From Hoeflea algicola (GTDB taxonomy: Bacteria; Pseudomonadota; Alphaproteobacteria; Rhizobiales; Rhizobiaceae), in assembly GCF_026619415.1 (NCBI RefSeq), contig NZ_JAOVZR010000001.1, positions 1,426,001 through 1,490,000 on the forward strand: 64,000 nucleotides of DNA, read 5' to 3'. The position numbers and the translations under genes were made by a program. The notes beneath the pieces are model-generated. The model was not told the DNA's origin. It did not search any database and saw nothing but the letters and a program-made list of their open reading frames with translations. Numbering within the stretch: position 1 is the first letter of the stretch; each line of letters begins with the position of its first letter. This document shows, piece after piece, positions 52,564 to 60,830 of this stretch.

Positions 52564-53979
52564 TCAGTTCGCGCCCTGCCATTGCGGCTGTGACGAGCCT
52601 AGCTCCACTGCTGGACCAGACCAAGCCATGCTGGTCCCGCTGAGGCTGAGAGGCGGACGAAGCCTCAATGCAGGCCCCCAGATGGTGAGTTCGGTGGCCT
52701 CGGCATAATCATCCGCTTCCGGCTTGCCGATCGCGATGGCGTCAGCCACACCCGGATAGCTCGCGAAAAACCCGCCAACCCGCGCCAGCGACGTGCGCCA
52801 GCGCGAACCGCGACCATCCTTCTGGCGTAACACCAGCCCACGCAACGCCGCCGCCGCCAGCAGGTAGCCGGCGCCCTGGTCGAGCGCCTGCGCAGGCAAA
52901 GGCACCGGCTTTTCCGATCCGGTACGCTCCATACCTTCCGCCGCAATGCCGGAGCTCATCTGCACCAGACTGTCAAACCCGCGCCGATTGGCCCAGGGCC
53001 CGCTCCAGCCATAGGCATCAAGCGAAACGTCAACCAGTCCGGGGCGGGTCCGCGCGCGCATTTCGGCACCAAGACCGAGTTTTTCCAGCGCATCCGGCCG
53101 GTAGCCATGCACAAGAACATCGGATTTCTCCACCAGCGCTACGAAACGCGCCCGGTCAGCCGGGTCCTTGAGGTCCAGCCGTGCACAGCGCTTGCCCAGT
53201 GTCACTTCCGGGATCACCGCGCCTTCATCCCACGATGGCGGATCAATGCGCAGCACATCTGCACCAAAGCCGGCCAGAAACCGCGTTGCCACCGGCCCGG
53301 CCAGCACCCGGGTCAAGTCCAGAACCCGCACGCCGGCGAGTGGTCGCGCAGGATCAAATTCCGGGTCAAGCCCATGCTCTGGCATCATTCCACCCGCTGT
53401 CCTCTCGACACGCATCAGCGGCTCTGCCAGCACTGCCGCGCCCTGTGGGTGCACACGCCATTTATCGAGACTGCGCATTGCCGCCGCACAGCCACCCCGG
53501 GTGACAATCGCGGTTTCCAGATCATCAATCGGCCATTTGGAAACCGCTGCGGCAACCGCGTCACGATCGGCGTCCGTGCCCAGTTCCGATAATGCCGCCG
53601 CACGGTGATGCGGCGCATTGGTGTGAAGCCTTATCCAGCCGTCAGAGCCACGATAATCACCCGCAACCGCGTCCCAGACGGATGGCAGATCCCAGCCCTG
53701 CGGGGCGATCGAAAACCCGAACCAGAGCGAGGCCAGCCGCCGGTCCACACACGTCACCGGCTGCATACCCGACCGCAGCGTGATCCATTTGGCCAGCGCC
53801 AGCCCTGCCGTGGCCACCGACGCGACGGCAAAATCGCTGACCGCGAAGACCGACGGCAGCGATCCCGCGCCCTCTATCTGCAGATCCGCAGCGGCATGGT
53901 CCGGGACACCAAGAGCGGCCGACAAGGTGGCAATCATCGACCTGGCGCCCTGGTGGTCTGATGTTGATGAAATCGTCAT
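52564..53979 (-). CDS. CaiB/BaiF-family CoA transferase
   Basis: 471 aa. The core CoA-transferase segments are LAGVRVLDLTRVLAGPVATRFLAGFGADVLRIDPP, VLVHGYRPDALEKLGLG and the region of the catalytic aspartate RRGFDSLVQMSSGIA. An N-terminal domain of about 230 residues precedes the core, so the protein is longer than the usual 400 aa and lacks the complete C-terminal small domain. The ATG at 53979 follows GGGAG. It is divergent from the HTH-citrate-synthase gene across a palindrome. Confidence 0.82.
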   Translation of the reverse strand: MTISSTSDHQGARSMIATLSAALGVPDHAAADLQIEGAGSLPSVFAVSDFAVASVATAGLALAKWITLRSGMQPVTCVDRRLASLWFGFSIAPQGWDLPSVWDAVAGDYRGSDGWIRLHTNAPHHRAAALSELGTDADRDAVAAAVSKWPIDDLETAIVTRGGCAAAMRSLDKWRVHPQGAAVLAEPLMRVERTAGGMMPEHGLDPEFDPARPLAGVRVLDLTRVLAGPVATRFLAGFGADVLRIDPPSWDEGAVIPEVTLGKRCARLDLKDPADRARFVALVEKSDVLVHGYRPDALEKLGLGAEMRARTRPGLVDVSLDAYGWSGPWANRRGFDSLVQMSSGIAAEGMERTGSEKPVPLPAQALDQGAGYLLAAAALRGLVLRQKDGRGSRWRTSLARVGGFFASYPGVADAIAIGKPEADDYAEATELTIWGPALRLRPPLSLSGTSMAWSGPAVELGSSQPQWQGAN

Positions 53980-54028
53980 GGCGAACTCCCGACTTGCGTT
54001 CAGGCCTTCACACAAGCTCGAAACAATC

Positions 54029-54050
54029 ATATCGTCAATATTGATCATAT
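54029..54050. promoter_or_regulatory. 22-bp imperfect palindrome in divergent promoter
   Basis: A perfect TCAATATTGA core (54035-54044) is flanked by symmetric ATAT arms at 54029-54032 and 54047-54050, with two mismatched pairs between. It lies midway between the CoA-transferase and citrate-synthase-like genes and is a candidate operator for the latter's own helix-turn-helix. Confidence 0.55.
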
Positions 54051-54074
54051 AAATCAACTATCGAGATGCTCGCC

Positions 54075-55253
54075 ATGGCTGAATACCTCACCGCCGAACA
54101 GGCCGCCCGACGCCTCGGCGTCTCGCGGCAAACCCTTTACGCCTATGTCAGCCGTGGCCTGCTGCGCGCCGTGCCCGCACCGGACCCGCGCCAGAGCCGA
54201 TACCTCGCCGAAGCCGTCGAGCAATTGGCCACCACCCGCCGGCGCGGCCGCAAGCCAAAGGAAATCGCTCGCGCCACGCTCGACTGGGGCATGCCGGTGC
54301 TGGAATCGGCGGTAACGCTGATTGAAAACGGCCGCCTGAGCTATCGTGGTCACGACGCCGTTGAACTTTCACAAACCCGCAATCTGGAGGACGTTGCAGC
54401 ACTGCTCTGGCAGATGGAGAAAGAGACAGCCTTCCCGCACGCGGCACCGGGCAATCTCAAGGCCTATGCCAGCCTCTGCAGCCAGGTCGGCATGGCACCG
54501 GCCAGCGACACCCTGTTGCCGTTGTTTGCGGTTGCCGCAAGCGAAGACCCTACTTCGGCATGGCGCCGCGATCCCAAGATGCTGGCGCAAGGATCGGGCG
54601 ATCTGGTGCGCATCCTGACAGCCACGGCGCTCAGACAAGCACCGCGATCGGTCGCGATTCACCAGCAACTGGCCGAAAGCTGGCGGGTATCGCCACAAGA
54701 TGCTGATCTGATCCGCCGGGCGCTGGTGTTGTGCGCCGATCATGAACTCAACGCATCGAGCTTCACCGCGCGCTGCGTGGCGTCCACCGGCGCGTCGCTG
54801 AAGGCGGCAATCATTGCAGCACTCGCGGCGTTAAGCGGGATCAAGCACGGGGCCATGACGGCACGAGTGGAACAGGTCTGGGACGGGCTCGATCCGGACG
54901 ATGTCAAAGGCAGCCTCCAGCGGCGTCTCGAAGCCGGCGAGACCATTCCTGGCTTTGGTCACCCGCTCTATCCCGATGGCGATGTTCGCGCGAAGGCGCT
55001 GCTTGAACAGGTTCTTCCCGATCTTCCGCAAGCAGCCCAGTTTGTCGCTGCAGTCAGGGAACTGACCGGCACCGAGCCATCGATTGATTTCGCGCTGGTC
55101 GCCCTGCGGCGGCATTTGCACTTGCCATCGGGCACCGCCTTCTTGCTGTTTGCCATCGGCCGGTCGGTTGGCTGGATCGCCCACGCGCTTGAGCAACGCG
55201 CCAGTGGTCAATTGATCCGGCCCCGCGCGATCTATACCGGCGAACGACCCTGA
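54075..55253 (+). CDS. Citrate synthase-family protein with N-terminal helix-turn-helix
   Basis: 392 aa from the ATG at 54075 (an ATG nine bases upstream is possible). Residues 3-28 (EYLTAEQAARRLGVSRQTLYAYVSRG) form a MerR/excisionase-like helix-turn-helix. The rest is a citrate synthase fold that keeps all three catalytic residues: His258 (GIKHGAM), His296 (GFGHPLYPDGD) and Asp338 (PSIDFAL). The enzyme could be a citrate or methylcitrate synthase that also binds DNA, or an enzyme-derived regulator sensing acyl-CoA. Confidence 0.85.
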   Translation: MAEYLTAEQAARRLGVSRQTLYAYVSRGLLRAVPAPDPRQSRYLAEAVEQLATTRRRGRKPKEIARATLDWGMPVLESAVTLIENGRLSYRGHDAVELSQTRNLEDVAALLWQMEKETAFPHAAPGNLKAYASLCSQVGMAPASDTLLPLFAVAASEDPTSAWRRDPKMLAQGSGDLVRILTATALRQAPRSVAIHQQLAESWRVSPQDADLIRRALVLCADHELNASSFTARCVASTGASLKAAIIAALAALSGIKHGAMTARVEQVWDGLDPDDVKGSLQRRLEAGETIPGFGHPLYPDGDVRAKALLEQVLPDLPQAAQFVAAVRELTGTEPSIDFALVALRRHLHLPSGTAFLLFAIGRSVGWIAHALEQRASGQLIRPRAIYTGERP

Positions 55254-55323
55254 GTCGATTGGCGGCCGGACCATTTGCTTTCAGCCGCGCCCGGTCCCTG
55301 TCAAAAACGAACGCTCGCGTATA

Positions 55324-55950
55324 TCAGCCCGTATCGCCATCCGCCTGTCCGGCGCAAACCGCCGGCAGCCCGCCCATCACCAGATCGGCGACGATGGCGG
55401 CATAGGCGTCACGGTTCACGGGTCCGCCTGGCTTGTGCCAGAGAAAGAACCAGTTGAGCATGCCGAACACTGACATGGTCACCGGCCTGACCAGTTCCGG
55501 GCGCGCGGCAAATCTCTCAGGCTCCACCGCCCTCACGCTTTCAGCCATGCAGGCAACCAGCCGCCGCTGCAATGCCCTGAGATGCTCCTGCTTTTCCTCA
55601 GGCAGCGATGACAGCGCATCTAGTTGCACCTTGTGCTCGCTGTCGGAATCCCGATAGGCGATCAGCACCGCGCGGATCAGCGCCCGCAGCCGCGCCTGAG
55701 GCTCAGCCGAACTTGCGGCCGTGGTTTCCACCACATCGACCAGCGCAGTTAGGTGCGTGTCCAGAATATCAAACAGCAGCGCATCCTTGGACGGGTAGTA
55801 GTGGTAGATCAGCGCCTTCGAGACCCCGCAGGCCTCCGCGAGCTTGCCCATCGAGGCCCGGTCATAGCTATGCTCGGCAAAGAACACCGCCGCGGTCTTG
55901 AGAATCGCCTCGCGTTTGGCTTCGTGGTCCTTCGCAATGGTTCGCGCCAT
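55324..55950 (-). CDS. TetR-family regulator, probable PaaR-type repressor
   Basis: 208 aa with an N-terminal helix-turn-helix (ILKTAAVFFAEHSYDRASMGKLAEACGVSKALIYHYYPSKDALL) and a TetR C-terminal domain with FGMLNWFFLWHKPGGP. It begins 6 nt after the paaK stop codon and is thus the last gene of paaG-paaI-paaK-tetR. TetR-type PaaR proteins repress phenylacetate genes and respond to phenylacetyl-CoA, the product of PaaK. That role here is inferred. Confidence 0.88.
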   Translation of the reverse strand: MARTIAKDHEAKREAILKTAAVFFAEHSYDRASMGKLAEACGVSKALIYHYYPSKDALLFDILDTHLTALVDVVETTAASSAEPQARLRALIRAVLIAYRDSDSEHKVQLDALSSLPEEKQEHLRALQRRLVACMAESVRAVEPERFAARPELVRPVTMSVFGMLNWFFLWHKPGGPVNRDAYAAIVADLVMGGLPAVCAGQADGDTG

Positions 55951-55956
55951 GAAGAT

Positions 55957-57267
55957 CTACGCCTTTGGCCGGTTGTCGACAACGCGCTTGGCCTTGCCTT
56001 CGGAGCGCGCGACCTTGCCGGGTTCCTGCACATTGATGCGGGTGCTGACCCCCACCGTGCTCTTGATGTGATGCGCCAGTTCGCGCGAGGACGCAGCGCG
56101 CGCCTCATCGCTCGCGGCGCTGATGTGGCACTCGACATGCACTGTCATGTCATCCAGCCGCCCGCTGCGGGTAAGCTCGATCTGGAAGTGCGGCGCCAGC
56201 CCCGAGCACTTGAGGATCTGCTCCTCGATCTGGGTTGGAAACACATTGACCCCGCGCAGGATGATCATGTCGTCAGAGCGGCCGGTAATCTTCTCCATCC
56301 GACGCATCGAGCGCGCTGTGCCGGGCAGCAGCCGGGTCAGGTCGCGGGTCCGGTAGCGCACCATCGGCAGTGCTTCCTTGGTCAGCGTGGTAAACACCAG
56401 TTCGCCGATCTCGCCATCGGGCAACACTTCCTCTGTCACCGGATCGATGATCTCGGGGTAGAAATGATCCTCCCAGATGTGCAGCCCGTCCTTGGTCTCA
56501 ACGCATTCATTGGCAACGCCCGGCCCCATGATTTCCGAAAGTCCGTAAATATCAACAGCATGCATGTCGAAGGCCTGCTCGATTTCCGCGCGCATCGCAT
56601 TGGTCCACGGCTCGGCGCCAAAAATGCCGACCGCCAGCGAACTCTCGCGCGGGTCGATTCCCTTGGCGCGGAACTCGTCGAGGATCGACAGCATGTAGGA
56701 GGGCGTGACCATGATCACCCGCGGCTTGAAGTCGGTGATCAGCGACACCTGCCGCTCGGTCATGCCGCCCGACACCGGCACCACCGTGCAGCCTAGTTTT
56801 TCGGCGCCGTAATGCGCCCCGAGCCCGCCGGTAAAAAGCCCGTAGCCATAAGAGACATGGACAATATCGCCCGGCCGGCCACCCGAGGCGCGGATCGAGC
56901 GCGCCACCAGATCGCCCCACACATCAATGTCGCCTGCGGTATAGCCAACCACCGTCGGTTTGCCGGTGGTTCCTGACGAGGCGTGCAGCCGCGTCACCTT
57001 GTCCCGCGGCACCGCAAACATACCGAATGGGTAATTGTCGCGCAGATCGAGCTTGGTGGTGAACGGAAACTTGGCGAGATCGGAGAGCGACCTGAGATCA
57101 TCCGGATGCACGCCCTTGGCATCAAACGCGGCCTTGGTATGCGAAACATTTGCATAGGCATGGGCCAGCGACCATTTCATCCGCTCGAGTTGAAGGGCTG
57201 AAATCTCGTCGCGCGAGGCGATCTCGATCGGATCGAGGCTGGCCCGGTCAGGCGTAAGGTCGAGCAT
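55957..57267 (-). CDS. paaK: Phenylacetate-CoA ligase
   Basis: 436 aa, typical for PaaK. The adenylation motif is LHASSGTTGKPTVVGYT, followed by GAEPWTNAMR, YGLSEIMGPGVANEC and the C-terminal domain with RSDDMIILRGVNVFPTQIEEQIL. It converts phenylacetate, ATP and CoA to phenylacetyl-CoA, the first step of the paa pathway. The start at 57267 follows AAGGAGG. It lies 73 nt after paaI. Confidence 0.95.
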   Translation of the reverse strand: MLDLTPDRASLDPIEIASRDEISALQLERMKWSLAHAYANVSHTKAAFDAKGVHPDDLRSLSDLAKFPFTTKLDLRDNYPFGMFAVPRDKVTRLHASSGTTGKPTVVGYTAGDIDVWGDLVARSIRASGGRPGDIVHVSYGYGLFTGGLGAHYGAEKLGCTVVPVSGGMTERQVSLITDFKPRVIMVTPSYMLSILDEFRAKGIDPRESSLAVGIFGAEPWTNAMRAEIEQAFDMHAVDIYGLSEIMGPGVANECVETKDGLHIWEDHFYPEIIDPVTEEVLPDGEIGELVFTTLTKEALPMVRYRTRDLTRLLPGTARSMRRMEKITGRSDDMIILRGVNVFPTQIEEQILKCSGLAPHFQIELTRSGRLDDMTVHVECHISAASDEARAASSRELAHHIKSTVGVSTRINVQEPGKVARSEGKAKRVVDNRPKA

Positions 57268-57340
57268 GATATCCTCCTTGGTCCAGGCGGATTGCTAACG
57301 CTCCCCGCGCCGCTCCCCCCATAGCTGTTGCCACCGGTTG

Positions 57341-57784
57341 TCAGCCGGCCGTTTCCTCAAAATGCGTTCCCGAAACCGTCCGCGACAGGCCGCGAAATTC
57401 TGCGATCGTCACGCCGTCCTGGCGCGCAACCGACACGTCATAGACACCGGAGCGACCTGCAAGCGTCACTTCGCGCGCCACAGCCGTCAGTCGGTCGCCT
57501 TCTCGTCCCGGCGCCAGAAACGTCACCGAACAGTGCTGCGCCACAGTCACCTTGTTGTGGCTGTTGGAGGCGAATGCGAAGGCGCTGTCGGCCAGCGTGA
57601 AGATCGCCCCGCCGTGACAAGAGCCATGCCCATTGAGATGATCCTTGCGCACCACCATCGAGATCGTCGCTGTGCCGGGACCGACCGCCTCGATTTCCAT
57701 GCCGAAAGCCTGGCTGGTGTGATCATCTTTCCACATCGCAGCCGAAGAGCACTCGGCGCGTTGCTGGTCGTTGATCCCGCTCAT
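57341..57784 (-). CDS. paaI: PaaI hotdog-fold acyl-CoA thioesterase
   Basis: 147 aa hotdog thioesterase of the PaaI group, with the active-site helix HGSCHGGAIFTLADSAFAFASNS. PaaI releases CoA from stalled ring-hydroxylated intermediates and protects the pathway from CoA depletion. The ATG overlaps the paaG stop codon (ATGA), so the two are translated together. Confidence 0.93.
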   Translation of the reverse strand: MSGINDQQRAECSSAAMWKDDHTSQAFGMEIEAVGPGTATISMVVRKDHLNGHGSCHGGAIFTLADSAFAFASNSHNKVTVAQHCSVTFLAPGREGDRLTAVAREVTLAGRSGVYDVSVARQDGVTIAEFRGLSRTVSGTHFEETAG

Positions 57785-58572
57785 GACCCACCTCCGAATT
57801 TGGGTTCACGCTTTTCCAGAAAGGCGCGCACACCCTCGGCATAGTCGGCAGAACGGCCAGCCTCTCCCTGGGCGCGGGCTTCAAGCTCCAGATGTGCGTC
57901 AAGTTCATGCCCGGCGGCGGCCTGGATCAGGCTCTTGGTGCGGCCAAGCCCGAAGGTCGGCCCTGCTGCCAGCCTGCCCGCCAGCGCCCGCGCTTCGGCA
58001 AGCAGATCGGCGTCATCAACCACCCGCCAGATCATGCCCCACTGGGCGGCAGTTTCAGCACTTACCGGCTCGGCAGTCAGGGCAATCGCCTTGGCCCGCG
58101 CCTCGCCAATCAGCCGCGGCAACATCCAGGAACCGCCGGCATCGGGAATGAGCCCCACACGGGCAAACGACTGGATGAATTTGGCGCCGCGTGCCGCCAG
58201 CACGATGTCGCAGGAGAGCGCCAGATTGGCCCCGGCCCCGGCGGCCACGCCATTGACGGCGCAGGCGATCGGTTTTTCCATGGCACGGATGCGGCGGATC
58301 ATCGGATTGTAGAATTTGTGAAGTGTCTCGCCAAGATCCGGCGGACCGCTCATCTTCTCCGGATTGCGCGCATCAAGATCCTGACCCGCGCAAAAGCCCC
58401 GCCCCGCCCCGGTAAGCAGCACCGCCCTGCAGCGCCGATCGTCACGCGCCAGATCGAGATTGACGGCCATCGCCTCATGCATCTCGTCATTGAAAGAATT
58501 GAGCCTGTCGGGCCGGTTCAGCGTGATTTCAAGCACGCCATCATTCCACGAATGCAATACCGTTTCGCTCAT
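57781..58572 (-). CDS. paaG: PaaG-type enoyl-CoA hydratase/isomerase
   Basis: 263 aa crotonase. The oxyanion-hole segments are GRGFCAGQDLDARN and NGVAAGAGANLALSCDIVLAA, and the catalytic region is FARVGLIPDAGGSWMLPR. In the paa pathway PaaG isomerises ring-1,2-epoxyphenylacetyl-CoA to the oxepin. The ATG at 58572 begins the crotonase fold; the frame continues 17 codons upstream into the divergent promoter. First gene of the minus-strand paa operon. Confidence 0.9.
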   Translation of the reverse strand: MSETVLHSWNDGVLEITLNRPDRLNSFNDEMHEAMAVNLDLARDDRRCRAVLLTGAGRGFCAGQDLDARNPEKMSGPPDLGETLHKFYNPMIRRIRAMEKPIACAVNGVAAGAGANLALSCDIVLAARGAKFIQSFARVGLIPDAGGSWMLPRLIGEARAKAIALTAEPVSAETAAQWGMIWRVVDDADLLAEARALAGRLAAGPTFGLGRTKSLIQAAAGHELDAHLELEARAQGEAGRSADYAEGVRAFLEKREPKFGGGS

Positions 58573-58607
58573 CGCCAGGGTCCTCCTCAAATAGAGGGTT
58601 GCATAAG

Positions 58608-58619
58608 CCGACCGGTTGG
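58608..58619. promoter_or_regulatory. Candidate PaaR operator in the divergent paa promoter
   Basis: CCGACCGGTTGG is a 12-bp near-palindrome (5 of 6 base pairs symmetric) 35 nt upstream of paaG and about 90 nt upstream of the divergent dehydrogenase gene. Its GC-rich symmetric core fits a TetR operator. It is the best dyad seen in this gap. Confidence 0.45.
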
Positions 58620-58706
58620 TCAATTAATAATCCACTGGTATTTGATGCTTAAAACTTCTACTTGGTGCTGGAAATCTTCACGCCAAAATTTGCAGGAGCC
58701 GCCATC

Positions 58707-60770
58707 GTGACCACCCGCACCCCAACACCGAACCCCGGTCCGGACACAAAGGTTGTTGACGTGGTCATCAAGGACGGCCACGCCCTTGTGACGATCAACA
58801 ACCCGCCGGTCAACGCGCTCGCTGTCAGTGTGCGCAAGGGTCTGATGGAAGCGCTGCGCGCCGTCAACGAAGCCGGATGCGCAACCGCAGCCCTGGTCTG
58901 CGCCGGGCGCACATTTGTCGCAGGCGGCGACATCTCGGAATTTGCCGGACCGCCGCCATTGCCGCATCTGCCCGATGTGCTTGATGCGATCGAAGCCAGT
59001 GCCACACCGTTCATCGCTGTCATGCATGGCACGGTGCTCGGTGGCGGGCTGGAACTGGCGCTGGCCTGCGCCTGGCGCATCGCTGACGACAACACCAAAT
59101 TCGGCCTGCCGGAAGTCAATCTCGGCCTGATCCCCGGCGCCGGCGGCACCCAGCGCCTGCCCCGCGTCATCGGACTGGAGCGTGCCGCCCGCATGGCCGC
59201 GAATGGCAAGCCGGTGAGTGCCAAAACGTTTGAAGAGTTCGGTGGACTGGATCTCGTCTTCTCAGGCGACCCGATGACGGCGCTCGCCGGGTTCCGCGAC
59301 ACCCTGCCCGCCCGGCCGCAAAACACCTCTGCCCGCCCGGTTGCAGACGCAGATATGACAGCGCTGAAGGCCGAAATCACCAAATCGGCCAAGGGCTCAA
59401 ACGCCCCGATGATCGCGCTCGAAACCACCGCACTCGCAGCCACCCTGCCCTTTGCGGAAGGCTGCAAGATCGAGCGCCAAACCCATCTCGACCTGCGCGA
59501 CAGCGCCCAGTCCCGCGCACTGCGCCGGCTGTTTTTCGCCAGCCGCTCGGTCACCCGTCCCGAGCGTCTAAAAGCGTTTCAGCCTGCCGAAATCAAGTAT
59601 GTCGCCATCGTCGGCGGCGGCTTGATGGGCGCAGGCATCGCAGCCGCTAGCCTCGCCGCCGGCCATCGTGTCACATTGCTCGAACGCGACATTGAAAATG
59701 CCGAAGCCGGCGCGGCCCGCGTTGAAGCCATCATCGCCAAGGATCTGGCCTCAGGCCGCATCACGGACGACAAGGCACAAGCCCGGCGCGCAGCCTTTGC
59801 TGCCGGCGCCGATTACGCCGCCGCCGCTGACGCCGACATCGCCATCGAAGCGGTCTTTGAGGATCCGGAGGTCAAGCGCGCCGTGTTCAAGCAGCTTTCG
59901 GATGTCATGTCCGAGACAGCATTGATCGCCACCAACACCTCCTATCTCGATCCCAACATGATCAGCGAAGGCATGCCCGGCCCGGGCCGTTTTCTCGGCC
60001 TGCATTTCTTCTCGCCCGCCAACATCATGAAGCTGGTCGAAGTCGTCGGCACATCGGTCACCACCGACCAGACCCTGTCGACTGCCTTTGCCTTCGCCCG
60101 GGGGTTGGGCAAGATCCCGGTTGAAACCGGCGTCTGCGACGGCTTCATAGGCAACCGCATCCTCTCGGCCTATCGCCGACAGGCCGACTACATGGTCGCC
60201 GATGGCGCCTCACCCTATGCCATTGACGAAGCCATGCGCAGCCTCGGCATGCCGATGGGGCCCTATGAATTGCAGGACCTGACCGGACTGCAGATCAGCT
60301 GGGCCAACCGCAAGCGCCAGTTGGCCGCAGGCACCTGGCCGGGCCGTTATGTCGACATCGCCGACCAGCTTTGCGAAATTGGCCGTCAGGGCCGTGGCAG
60401 CCCGGCAAAGAAGGGCTGGTACGATCACACAAGCGGCAGCGGCAAGCAGGACCCGGACGTCGAAGTCATGGTTGCCGCCTGGCGCACCGAGCACGGCACC
60501 GGGCAGCAGACATTCACTACCGACGAGATCGTCATGCGAATTATGGCCGCCATCGTCAACGAGGCCAATCTGATCCTCGAAGAGGGCATCGCTACCAGCG
60601 AGACTGCGGTCGATATTGTCTGGACCGAGGGTTATGGCTTCCCCAAACATCTCGGCGGGCCGATGTTCTGGGCCGAAGAGACCGGCATCGACCGCATGCG
60701 CGAAGCTTTTGCCGCCATCGATGCGCAAAGCCCCGGCTCGTGGAAAGCAGCCGGCGTGTTCAAGGGCTGA
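58707..60770 (+). CDS. Bifunctional enoyl-CoA hydratase / 3-hydroxyacyl-CoA dehydrogenase
   Basis: 687 aa. The N-terminal crotonase domain (about 20-205) has RTFVAGGDISEF and HGTVLGGGLELALACAWRIA. A linker leads to the dehydrogenase with Rossmann motif VAIVGGGLMGAGIAAASLA, IEAVFEDPEVKRAVF and FLGLHFFSPANIMKLVEVV. The GTG at 58707 follows AGGAG by 8 nt and is preferred to a TTG at 58662. In this context it would act as PaaF/PaaH, oxidising the dehydroadipyl-CoA chain, but a general beta-oxidation role is possible. Confidence 0.9.
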   Translation: MTTRTPTPNPGPDTKVVDVVIKDGHALVTINNPPVNALAVSVRKGLMEALRAVNEAGCATAALVCAGRTFVAGGDISEFAGPPPLPHLPDVLDAIEASATPFIAVMHGTVLGGGLELALACAWRIADDNTKFGLPEVNLGLIPGAGGTQRLPRVIGLERAARMAANGKPVSAKTFEEFGGLDLVFSGDPMTALAGFRDTLPARPQNTSARPVADADMTALKAEITKSAKGSNAPMIALETTALAATLPFAEGCKIERQTHLDLRDSAQSRALRRLFFASRSVTRPERLKAFQPAEIKYVAIVGGGLMGAGIAAASLAAGHRVTLLERDIENAEAGAARVEAIIAKDLASGRITDDKAQARRAAFAAGADYAAAADADIAIEAVFEDPEVKRAVFKQLSDVMSETALIATNTSYLDPNMISEGMPGPGRFLGLHFFSPANIMKLVEVVGTSVTTDQTLSTAFAFARGLGKIPVETGVCDGFIGNRILSAYRRQADYMVADGASPYAIDEAMRSLGMPMGPYELQDLTGLQISWANRKRQLAAGTWPGRYVDIADQLCEIGRQGRGSPAKKGWYDHTSGSGKQDPDVEVMVAAWRTEHGTGQQTFTTDEIVMRIMAAIVNEANLILEEGIATSETAVDIVWTEGYGFPKHLGGPMFWAEETGIDRMREAFAAIDAQSPGSWKAAGVFKG

Positions 60771-60830
60771 CGCCCGCGCCGAACCAACACGCATGACACT
60801 TGGCGGACCGTCGTCATGAGGGAGAGAGAC

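Noticed and set aside
58662..58706. TTG at 58662 as start of the hydratase-dehydrogenase gene
   Set aside because: The GTG at 58707 has an AGGAG site at 8 nt, while the upstream segment lies in the divergent promoter and has no family similarity.
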